NCBI GenBank assembly: GCA_964635845.1
Contig: CAZWNO010000066.1
Coordinates: 1-22,912 of the forward strand
Direction of reading: 5' to 3'
DNA: 22,912 nucleotides
From: SZUA-365 sp964635845
GTDB taxonomy: Bacteria; Bacteroidota; Ignavibacteria; SZUA-365
The notes below the pieces were generated by a model that worked only from the letters and a program-made list of their open reading frames with translations, was not told the origin of the DNA and searched no databases. This document shows positions 1-6,582 of this stretch, in pieces. Each line of letters begins with the position of its first letter. The stretch's first letter is position 1. A program made the position numbers and the translations under genes.

Positions 1-502
1 ATTCGAGCGCGTCGCGCACGTTCTTCGGCGGATTGGTCCACTCCACGCCGCAGTAGAGTCCCTCGGTGTTCTGACGGAAGATCACGACGTCGACGGTCGG
101 TTCCTCGAAGCCGCCGTCGGCGGATTTGCGGATGAAGTTCAGCGGATTGCCCGGGAAGGTGCGGCAGGGGCGGACGCAGATGTCCAGATCGAAATGCTGG
201 CGCATCGTGACGATCGGACTGTAGTACACGAATCCCTTGTCGCGCAGGGGGGGATCGAGTTCGGCCGCGGCCTTGTTCTTCGGCTTCGAGGTGATCGCGC
301 CGAAGAGCCCGATTTTATGTTCGGCCAGCAGGTCGACGGTGCGCTGCGGCAGGGGATTGCCCTCGCTGCACCAGAAATCCCAGCCGATGTCCCCGTTCAC
401 ATACTCCGCCTCGAATCCGACGGCATCCAGAACACGAATTGCCTCCGGCAGAACGACTTTTCCGATCCCGTCTCCGGGCATCGCCACGATGGTGCGTTTC
501 AT
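1..502 (-). CDS. Isocitrate/isopropylmalate dehydrogenase family protein (N-terminal part, cut by window edge)
   Basis: Partial CDS read from ATG at 502 down to the window edge, giving about 167 residues with no stop. The start MKRTIVAMPGDGIGKVVLPE carries the GDGIG motif of NAD(P)-dependent beta-hydroxyacid oxidative decarboxylases. Further on, RPCRTFPGNPLNF (about residues 113-125) and IFRQNTEGLYCG (about 142-153) match the two substrate-binding segments of this family. The NTEG form resembles isocitrate or homoisocitrate dehydrogenases more than classical LeuB. These enzymes oxidise and decarboxylate 2-hydroxy acids such as isocitrate in the cytoplasm. A good ribosome site (GAGGA, 5 nt before ATG) supports the start. 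The preceding minus-strand gene is the HAD phosphatase, separated by 176 bp containing a long hairpin, so this gene probably has its own promoter. The missing C-terminus prevents a choice between isocitrate, homoisocitrate, tartrate and isopropylmalate. Confidence 0.88.
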   Translation of the reverse strand, partial: MKRTIVAMPGDGIGKVVLPEAIRVLDAVGFEAEYVNGDIGWDFWCSEGNPLPQRTVDLLAEHKIGLFGAITSKPKNKAAAELDPPLRDKGFVYYSPIVTMRQHFDLDICVRPCRTFPGNPLNFIRKSADGGFEEPTVDVVIFRQNTEGLYCGVEWTNPPKNVRDALE

Positions 503-604
503 ACTCTTCCTCAGTTTCGTCGATAGTAATGATGTGACAAATCGCTTCCCGCGAAATGATCCTTCAAATTACTGAATACGGGGCTGACGGCAAATCATGG
601 TCAT

Positions 605-692
605 ATGACAAGATTACAAAATGACAAGATGACAAGATTGGAAGGTGTGATCACCGTGCTCGTCATCTTGTCATCTTGTCATTTGTCATCTT
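605..692. repeat. Inverted pair of GACAAGAT octamer arrays forming a long hairpin
   Basis: Two short arrays of the octamer GACAAGAT face each other. The 19-base arm at 620-638 is the exact reverse complement of 665-683, with 26 nt between. Outside this core the pairing continues imperfectly (605-619 against 684-692). As RNA this is a stable stem-loop lying exactly at the 3' end of the HAD phosphatase gene. The last codons and the stop of that gene (679-692) are made of the repeat. It may act as a transcription end or mRNA 3' stabiliser, but there is no clear U-tract, so the role is inferred. The same octamer recurs at 2630-2670. Confidence 0.8.
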
Positions 693-1374
693 GAAAGAAC
701 GCAACGAGTTCCCCGACACTCTCGACGACATATTTCGCCCGCAGATCCGCGGGCACTCCCCTCCCGTCCGGATTGATCCAGCAGAAATCCATGCCGGCGT
801 TGCGGGCGGCGGTCATGTCGCTGGAGATGCTGTCGCCGACGAGGAGGACATCTTCGGGACGGAGCGAGAATTCCGCGAGGGCGGGATAAAAGATGGCGGG
901 ATCCGGTTTCGCGACGCCGAGTTCCTCGGAAATCAGGATGCGCTGGAATTGCCGCGTGATCGGCGCGGCGGCGAAGCGGCGGCGCTGCACGGTCGTGAGT
1001 CCGTTCGTGACGAGCACGAGAGTGTGCCTCTCCCCCGCCGCGCGCACGGCCTCCTCCGCGCCCGGCAGCAGTTGCGTCTGTTCGGACAGGCGGTCGAGAT
1101 AGTAGGGCGACATCTCGGCGGCGGACGACTCGTCCACCTCCATCGCGCGCAGCATGCGCCGGAACCGCTCGGCCTTCAGGTCGTCCTGCGTGATCTCTCC
1201 CCGCTCGAGTTCGTGCCACACATCCCTGTTGTGCACACGGTACGCCGCATGCGCCTCCTCCAGCCTCGCCCCGAGTCCAAACGCCTCCGCCGTCCGCACA
1301 AACGCCTCGCGCTCCGCCGCCGCATAGTCAAACAGCGTATCATCCGCATCGAAGAAGATAGCGCGGTAGTTCAT
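679..1374 (-). CDS. HAD-superfamily hydrolase, YjjG-like nucleotidase/phosphatase
   Basis: A 231-residue haloacid dehalogenase family phosphatase. Motif I is FFDADDTLFD with nucleophile D9 and acid/base D11. Motif II is VTNG (T123, N124). Motif III is K156 in GVAKPDP. Motif IV is GDS at 180-182 with D186. The helical cap between about residues 16 and 100, and the DADDTLFDY form of motif I, resemble YjjG-type pyrimidine nucleotidases that remove non-canonical nucleotides, and also phosphoglycolate-type phosphatases. The true substrate cannot be read from sequence. The start at 1374 places motif I at the usual distance; an in-frame ATG at 1410 would add 12 residues. The final residues QDDK and the stop are supplied by an octamer repeat, so the C-terminus has been altered by repeat sequence. 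The gene follows the dehydratase on the same strand after a 281-bp repeat-filled gap. Confidence 0.88.
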   Translation of the reverse strand: MNYRAIFFDADDTLFDYAAAEREAFVRTAEAFGLGARLEEAHAAYRVHNRDVWHELERGEITQDDLKAERFRRMLRAMEVDESSAAEMSPYYLDRLSEQTQLLPGAEEAVRAAGERHTLVLVTNGLTTVQRRRFAAAPITRQFQRILISEELGVAKPDPAIFYPALAEFSLRPEDVLLVGDSISSDMTAARNAGMDFCWINPDGRGVPADLRAKYVVESVGELVAFFQDDK

Positions 1375-1470
1375 TTCTGCTCTGTCATTGCCGTATAAAT
1401 TGAACTTCATCCGATTTCCCGGCTCCGAGTAATCGTGAACGAGTACGAGGACGTGTTCGTTGCGTTGTCA

Positions 1471-1644
1471 TTCGTCCTCGTGCACGTTATCGTGCTCGTG
1501 CTCGAAGACGGCGCGCTGGAGCGCGCCGGTCCCAGGTTCGTCCTCGTGCTCGTGCTCGAAGACGGCGCACTGGCGTGCGCCGCCCCCAGGTTCGTCCTCG
1601 TGCTCGTGCTCGAAGACGGCGCGCTGGAGCGCGCCGGTCCCAGG
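1471..1644. repeat. 54-bp tandem array (three units) with a conserved hairpin in each unit
   Basis: Three consecutive units occur: 1471-1536 (66 bp, with a 12-bp insertion), 1537-1590 and 1591-1644 (54 bp each). Every unit contains CTCGTGCTCGTGCTCGAAGAC followed by a short palindrome. In units 1 and 3 the palindrome is GGCGCGCT-GG-AGCGCGCC. In unit 2 one G has become A and its partner C has become T, so that base pair is preserved. The array sits 12 bp after the dehydratase stop (minus strand) and before the HAD gene. Because 54 is a multiple of 3, several frames stay open across it. I see no credible protein in it and read it as a structured 3' region. Confidence 0.85.
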
Positions 1645-1655
1645 CACGTGCTCGT

Positions 1656-2609
1656 TCACGTCGTCCACGGCAGCGTATCCAAATCCAGATTCCCTCCCGA
1701 TAAAATGATGCCGATCCGTTTCCCGGATGACTCGATTCGATGTTCCAGCACCGCGGCCAGCGGCACGGCGGCCGAGGGTTCGATGATGATTTTCATTCGC
1801 TCCCAGACCAGGCGCATGGCGCGGATGATCGCCTCGTCGGGCAGGGTGACGATATCGCGCACATGCTCCCGGATGACCGCGAAGGTAAGATTCCCCAGGC
1901 TGGTGAGCAGTCCGTCGGCGATGGTGCGGGGATGCTCGGAAGGAATGATGTATCCCGCGCGGAACGAGCGCTGCGCGTCGTCGGCTCCCTCCGGTTCCGC
2001 GGCGATGACCGCGGTGCGCGGCGAGAGATAATGCGCCGAGAGCGCGGAGCCGCTGAGGAGTCCCCCGCCTCCGACGGGCGTTATCAGGATATCGAGATCC
2101 GGGACGTCCGTGATCAGTTCGCGGGCTGCGGTCGCCTGGCCGGTGATCACGCGGATGTCGTTGTAGGGATGGACGACGGCGGCGCCGGTCTCGCGCACGA
2201 CGGCGTCGAGCGTGGACTCCCGCGCCGCGAGCGTGGGCTCGCAGAACACGATGCGCGCGCCGTATCCCGCGACCGCTGCCTTCTTGATCGCGGGAGCGTT
2301 CGACGGCATGACGATCGTCGCGGGGATGCCGCGCAGCCTTGCAGCCAGCGCGAGCGCCTGCGCATGATTGCCCGAGGAATGCGTCGCGACACCGCGGGCG
2401 GCTTCCTCATCGCCGAACGAGAGAACGGCATTGCTCGCGCCGCGGAACTTGAACGCGCCGACCTTCTGGAAATTCTCGCATTTGAAGAACAGCGAGCAGC
2501 CCGCGATTTCGTCGATGGCCGACGAGGTCAGCACGGGAGTGCGGTGCGCCCAGGGCGCGATGCGGGAGGCGGCGGTTTCGATGTCGGAGAGGGTTGGGAA
2601 GGGAAACAT
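1656..2609 (-). CDS. PLP-dependent threonine/serine dehydratase (serine racemase-type fold)
   Basis: A 317-residue fold-type II PLP enzyme, probably deaminating threonine to 2-oxobutyrate or serine to pyruvate in the cytoplasm. K54 in the GAFKFRGASN motif is the PLP lysine. SSGNHAQA (79-86) binds the substrate carboxylate, GGGGLL (180-185) binds the cofactor phosphate, and SGGN (304-307) closes the site. E205, A209 and D211 have the spacing of the divalent-metal site of mammalian serine racemase, so racemase activity is possible. The C-terminal ACT-like regulatory domain of biosynthetic IlvA is absent, which fits a catabolic enzyme not inhibited by isoleucine. The start MFPFPTLSDI (2609) fits the family. 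Longer readings run into the GACAAGAT repeat and the glycosyltransferase gene and are not credible. No Shine-Dalgarno sequence is visible upstream. Confidence 0.88.
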   Translation of the reverse strand: MFPFPTLSDIETAASRIAPWAHRTPVLTSSAIDEIAGCSLFFKCENFQKVGAFKFRGASNAVLSFGDEEAARGVATHSSGNHAQALALAARLRGIPATIVMPSNAPAIKKAAVAGYGARIVFCEPTLAARESTLDAVVRETGAAVVHPYNDIRVITGQATAARELITDVPDLDILITPVGGGGLLSGSALSAHYLSPRTAVIAAEPEGADDAQRSFRAGYIIPSEHPRTIADGLLTSLGNLTFAVIREHVRDIVTLPDEAIIRAMRLVWERMKIIIEPSAAVPLAAVLEHRIESSGKRIGIILSGGNLDLDTLPWTT

Positions 2610-2620
2610 ATCGGATAACT

Positions 2621-2674
2621 GATGACTGATGACAAGATGACAAGATGACAAGATGACAGAAATGACAAGATAAC
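2621..2674. repeat. GACAAGAT octamer tandem array in the dehydratase 5' leader
   Basis: Three perfect tandem GACAAGAT units lie at 2630-2653, with degenerate flanking copies (GATGACT before, GACAGAAATGACAAGATAAC after). The array occupies about half of the 107-bp gap between the glycosyltransferase stop (2717) and the dehydratase start (2609). It is therefore transcribed in the opposite sense as TTGTCATC repeats in the dehydratase leader. The same octamer forms the inverted pair at 605-692, so it is a dispersed element in this genome. No function can be assigned. Confidence 0.8.
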
Positions 2675-2716
2675 AGGAAGCAATGTTGTGCCGATCTCCT
2701 CTATTGTCTGCCATTT

Positions 2717-3745
2717 TCACGCGGCATGAAGGTAATCGACGCCCTTGCGGTAGCCGTGCGCATCGAGCCAGCCTGCGATCTCGCCGCGAGCGCCGCGAGT
2801 GCCGATGTATGTGAGAATGAAGCAGGAACCGGGCGACGGAAGCTCGTCCGGCGAGATGACGGGAACGCCGCCGATCCGCTGCCCGATCTTTCCGGGATCG
2901 ATGTCGATCCATGCGCGGACCTCCACTCCCTCCCGCTCGAGCAGGCGCGCGCGCCGGCGCGTGATGCGTCCCGCGCCCCAGACCATCACGCCGGGATGAT
3001 GCGGATTATTCCTCTCGAGCCAGCGCTCGAGATACGCTGCCTTCAAGGCGAAGAACGCGTCCACGCTGTAACGCGCATCGCTGCGCGACAGTCTGCGCGG
3101 GGGATCGTTCCACCGCAGAACCGGCGCGTCGAGCCGCCCCATGCGCACGCCTGCATCCATCCACCGCAGCCAGAGTTCGTAGTCCTCGGGGAAATTACCG
3201 TCGCGATACCCGCCATGCCGCTCCACGAGTTCGCGGCGGAACATCACCGAAGGATGCGCGAAGGGAGCCTCGACGAAACGCGCGAGCAGGATTTCTTCCG
3301 GCGTCCGCAGCGCGTTGAGCCAGTCCACGTGCAGTGCGTAGCCGCGGGCGGATTTCCGGTCACCGCCGAATTCCACCTGCCCGCTCACAAGTCCGATTTC
3401 CGGATGTGCGACGAGATATTCCATTTGATGAACGAGGCGTCCGGGGAGACTGACATCGTCGGCGTCCATCCGCGCGATGAACCGGTGTCGGGACGCGGCG
3501 AGGCCGGCATTCAGCGCCGCGACGATGCCGCCGTGCGGAACGTGCAGCACGCGCAGCCAGGGCGCGGGACCGGCCATCACGTCGAGAAGCTCCGCGCTGC
3601 CGTCCGTCGAACCGTCGTCGACGGCGATCACCTCGATGCTCCCCGGAGCGGCGGCGTGCAGCGCATCCGCCTCGAGACTCTCCACCGCCGCGCGGACGGT
3701 GCCGCGCGCATTGTAGACCGGCAGGATGACGGAGACGGACTGCAT
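2717..3745 (-). CDS. Family 2 glycosyltransferase with extra C-terminal nucleotide-binding-like domain
   Basis: A 342-residue two-part protein. Residues 1 to about 225 form a GT-A glycosyltransferase: SVILPVYNARGT at the N-terminus, DDGSTD at 43-48, metal-binding DADD at 94-97, and ED (187-188) in FPEDYELWLRW as the likely catalytic base region. Such enzymes transfer sugars from nucleotide donors to surface polysaccharide or lipid acceptors at the inner face of the membrane. Residues about 252-342 (VMVWGAGRITRRRARLLE, then WIDIDP and GGVPVISPDEL) look like a Rossmann-type domain of the kind seen in PglD-like and FkbM-associated proteins. The fusion is visible directly; its role is unknown. 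The gene begins 23 bp after the EamA transporter stop and probably shares its transcript. Donor and acceptor cannot be read from sequence. Confidence 0.88.
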   Translation of the reverse strand: MQSVSVILPVYNARGTVRAAVESLEADALHAAAPGSIEVIAVDDGSTDGSAELLDVMAGPAPWLRVLHVPHGGIVAALNAGLAASRHRFIARMDADDVSLPGRLVHQMEYLVAHPEIGLVSGQVEFGGDRKSARGYALHVDWLNALRTPEEILLARFVEAPFAHPSVMFRRELVERHGGYRDGNFPEDYELWLRWMDAGVRMGRLDAPVLRWNDPPRRLSRSDARYSVDAFFALKAAYLERWLERNNPHHPGVMVWGAGRITRRRARLLEREGVEVRAWIDIDPGKIGQRIGGVPVISPDELPSPGSCFILTYIGTRGARGEIAGWLDAHGYRKGVDYLHAA

Positions 3746-3768
3746 TTCGGATATTCCGGAGCGGATAC

Positions 3769-4611
3769 TCAGGCTATCAGGATGAGCGCGACGGCAGCGC
3801 AGGCGAGGTAGAGATAGTTGCGCGCGTTGAGCCTCTCCTTCCAGACGAGCACGCCGACGAGGGCGGAGAGCATGATGATCCCGATGCCGTTGATCGGGAA
3901 GAGCACCATGCCCGGGAGTTCGCGCACGGCGAGGATGAAGAACCGCGCCGAGTACATGTTGACCACGCCCAGTACCGCGCCGGCGGCCAGGACGTGAAGG
4001 GTGACGCGTTCGCGCTTGCGCAGCGCCGCGACGATGCCGATGAGCATGGCGGTGCCGAACACCACCTGCAGGAGATCGGAAGGATTGTCGATCGGCAGCA
4101 CTTCCTTCTGGAACTTGAAGAGGAATTCCGTGATGCCGAAGGCGACGAAGAGCAGCAGTCCCCAGCCGAAGCCGCCCTCGAGCAGGGGACGCAGCGAGGC
4201 GCGCGTGATCGGCTGCGGCGAGGCCAGCGGCAGCGCGAGGAAGGCGAGGAGCATGCCGCCCACCTGCAGGACGGCCGGACTCTCGCCGTACAGCAAAATG
4301 GACCCGGCGGTCGGAATCACGGCCGACAGGCGCATGAGCGTGACAGGAATCACCATGCCCAGCTTTTCCACCGTTTTCGCCATCAGCCAGAAACAGCCGA
4401 TGAACAGCACGCCGAGTCCCACGGCGAGCCCCATCTCCGCGGGTTCGGAGAAGATGCGCGTCGAGGCGCCGCTGCCGATCACCGAAGCCACGGTGGCGAC
4501 GACGTAGTTCGTGGCGAGCAGCGTGAACGTCGGCAGATTCTTCCGATGTCCGTACGCGATGACGACCGCGACCGCGACGCTGCAGCAGATTGCGAGGAGG
4601 AGGTAGATCAT
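3769..4611 (-). CDS. EamA/DMT-superfamily membrane transporter
   Basis: A 280-residue, very hydrophobic protein with about ten predicted membrane segments arranged as two similar halves (about 1-125 and 143-280), typical of the drug/metabolite transporter superfamily. The second half ends with FPINGIGIIMLSALVGVLVW followed by KERLNARNYLYLA, the usual EamA closing segment, where KE(R/K) before the last helix is common. Substrates in this superfamily range from amino acids and nucleobases to undecaprenyl-linked sugars, so none is assigned. The gene starts 4 bp after the stop of the second DUF3857 gene and lies 23 bp ahead of the glycosyltransferase, indicating one operon. That neighbourhood makes export of an envelope precursor possible, but this is inference. 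Confidence 0.85.
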   Translation of the reverse strand: MIYLLLAICCSVAVAVVIAYGHRKNLPTFTLLATNYVVATVASVIGSGASTRIFSEPAEMGLAVGLGVLFIGCFWLMAKTVEKLGMVIPVTLMRLSAVIPTAGSILLYGESPAVLQVGGMLLAFLALPLASPQPITRASLRPLLEGGFGWGLLLFVAFGITEFLFKFQKEVLPIDNPSDLLQVVFGTAMLIGIVAALRKRERVTLHVLAAGAVLGVVNMYSARFFILAVRELPGMVLFPINGIGIIMLSALVGVLVWKERLNARNYLYLACAAVALILIA

Positions 4612-4615
4612 GCGG

Positions 4616-6568
4616 TCATTTCCGCACGCGCAGCGTCAGCGTCGTATGCGCGGGATGCTGCCACGCGCGCAGCAGCTCGAGCAGCATGGGATAGGCCTCG
4701 GCCTTGAGATCGGGGGAATTGATCTCGATGAAGCGCGTCACTTCCACGTCATGCGCGTCGGCCTTGATCACGGAACGGACGCTTCCGATGGTGTTCGAGA
4801 TTTCCACGGCGTCCGGTACCGCAACCGCGTTTACATTATTCGGCAGATGCAGCGTCATGCGGCATTCCTCCCGCAGTTTTCCCGGCGCGGCGATCGGCGT
4901 CGTGCGCATGCGGTCGCCCATCGGCAGATGCAGGTCCGTGATGCCGCCCGGAGCAGCGGGGATGCGGAATTCGGCCAGCCCCTCCACCACACCGAGAGGC
5001 TTGTCGGAGGCGACCTCCGCCTCGCACACCGTCTCGCTGCTCGCACGCGCTTCCGCTTTTCCCGGCTTGACGCTCATGCCCTGTCCCGCCGTGGCGAGCG
5101 CGTTTTTGACGACGCTCTCGTAGCCCGCGAGATCGAACGCGTGGCTGCGCTGGAGGGATGAGGAGACAAGACTCTTGCCCTTCACGGTCAGATCGTCGGC
5201 GAGGATCAAGTCCGAAGTGACACCGACAGTCGTCGGAGTGCTGATCAGGGCGTTCACGAAGAGGAGCGGCCCCTCCGCTTCGTTGGTCAGCGATTGATAG
5301 AACCGCCCGCTGAATTGCGGAGGCATCGGTCCGCTTTGCATGTGCGAGGGATCGAGGACGAGATGCGCGTAGCCGCCCAGGTTGTTGCAGATCACGGCAG
5401 GATACGGATACAGGGGCAGGGAGGGAATATCCGGTTTCGGATCCGGGGAGATGTTGTGCCTGGTCGCGCCGTCCGCGGAAGGCTCGGTCTCGATACGCAG
5501 ACCCTCGTTGCGGAGGTCGCCGCTGAAGAGCACCGCGTTCGCCTCGAGTCCCGCCGCGCGGCACATCGCCGCGAGCAGCACCGCACGGTCGAGATCGGAA
5601 CCGACGTTGGCGCGCAGCGTTGCGGCGGGCGACATCGCGCGGAAGCCGAGGATGTCGAGCGGTCCCCCCATGCGTCCCACACGCTCCACCACCCAGCGCT
5701 GCAGGCCGACGGCGCGCATCACCGGATCGGCTTCCTGCTTGACGAGTTCATCCACGATCGCCCGCGCGGGACCGAGATCCTCATCACCGGCTTCCTCCAG
5801 GCAGTGCGTGAGGATATCCCCCTTCGTCGCGGTAGTGAAATGCAGCACAGGGAGGAAGTCGTCGAGGGCGGGCTGCCGGCTCTCCACTTCGACCATGGGG
5901 ATATCCTTGCGGTGCCAGGTGAACACGCGGGTGTTTCCCTCCTCGGTGATCGTCGGAAGGATGTCGTCGCGCACGAGACCGTACTCCAGCACGACATCCG
6001 ACGGCACGACGATGCGCACGGTCATGTCGACAATCGGACTCCGCGCTCCGAATGTCACCTTGTCCATCAATCCGGGCATCATCCCGGGTTTCGTCGTCAG
6101 GCGGTAGGCAAAGTCGATCACCGCGCCGGACTCGACGCCGGCATGGGTGACGACCATTTCCTTCAGACCGAGATACGGCGCCGCACCCGCGGCGTATCCG
6201 GGAAGCACTTCGTTGTAGGCGTTGAACGGGGATTCCACCTTCCGTCCGTCGCGCATCGTCGTGATCGAGCGGAGCACTTCGAGCGTCTGCCAGCGCGGAT
6301 TGTATGTGACGAAGGATTCGCCGTAGGCGCGGGTGAAAGCGAAATTCGTGAGCAGCCGCAGCCTGTGGCTGTAGGTATAGACCACGCTGCCGTCGGGCTG
6401 GAGCACATACTCGTGCCGCATGTCTTCGTACGCCGCGTCGGCGGTGTCGCGGCGCTGTGCCGTGTTCTGCCGGCTTGCACCGACGACATAGGTTTTCTCA
6501 CCCCTGCCCTGGGCGAGCATGGAAAGCGGAAGGAGAGAAAGCAGCAGAATGATGATTGCGGATTTCAT
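4616..6568 (-). CDS. Exported DUF3857/transglutaminase-like protein lacking the catalytic Cys (probable non-enzymatic paralogue)
   Basis: A 650-residue protein with a signal peptide (MKSAIIILLLSLLPLSMLAQ, cleavage likely near residue 19). It has a DUF3857 N-terminal beta domain (about 45-245), a transglutaminase-like core (about 260-410) and a C-terminal beta domain. In the core, the segment equivalent to the VCKDKAG active-site motif of its upstream neighbour reads GSDLDRA (about 323-329), with no cysteine. The equivalent of the NHSV histidine is PAVI. Only LDPS (405-408) recalls the Asp motif. The fold is therefore probably kept without thiol catalysis, perhaps for binding. The start is supported by a strong GGGAG site 6 nt before ATG 6568. 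It lies 14 bp after the catalytic-type paralogue, so the two are almost certainly co-transcribed. A long upstream open frame (to 7528) is only a shadow. Confidence 0.85.
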   Translation of the reverse strand: MKSAIIILLLSLLPLSMLAQGRGEKTYVVGASRQNTAQRRDTADAAYEDMRHEYVLQPDGSVVYTYSHRLRLLTNFAFTRAYGESFVTYNPRWQTLEVLRSITTMRDGRKVESPFNAYNEVLPGYAAGAAPYLGLKEMVVTHAGVESGAVIDFAYRLTTKPGMMPGLMDKVTFGARSPIVDMTVRIVVPSDVVLEYGLVRDDILPTITEEGNTRVFTWHRKDIPMVEVESRQPALDDFLPVLHFTTATKGDILTHCLEEAGDEDLGPARAIVDELVKQEADPVMRAVGLQRWVVERVGRMGGPLDILGFRAMSPAATLRANVGSDLDRAVLLAAMCRAAGLEANAVLFSGDLRNEGLRIETEPSADGATRHNISPDPKPDIPSLPLYPYPAVICNNLGGYAHLVLDPSHMQSGPMPPQFSGRFYQSLTNEAEGPLLFVNALISTPTTVGVTSDLILADDLTVKGKSLVSSSLQRSHAFDLAGYESVVKNALATAGQGMSVKPGKAEARASSETVCEAEVASDKPLGVVEGLAEFRIPAAPGGITDLHLPMGDRMRTTPIAAPGKLREECRMTLHLPNNVNAVAVPDAVEISNTIGSVRSVIKADAHDVEVTRFIEINSPDLKAEAYPMLLELLRAWQHPAHTTLTLRVRK

Positions 6569-6582
6569 GACATCTCCCTCGC

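Noticed and set aside
1468..1668. 66-residue minus-strand ORF with 18-residue repeats (EHEHEDEPGTGALQ type)
   Set aside because: It arises because the 54-bp array length is a multiple of three. The plus strand is equally open, no ribosome site is seen, and the paired base change argues for structure rather than protein.
2610..2912. 101-residue N-terminal extension of the dehydratase
   Set aside because: It is encoded by the GACAAGAT array and the antisense frame of the glycosyltransferase, and the conserved protein begins at 2609.
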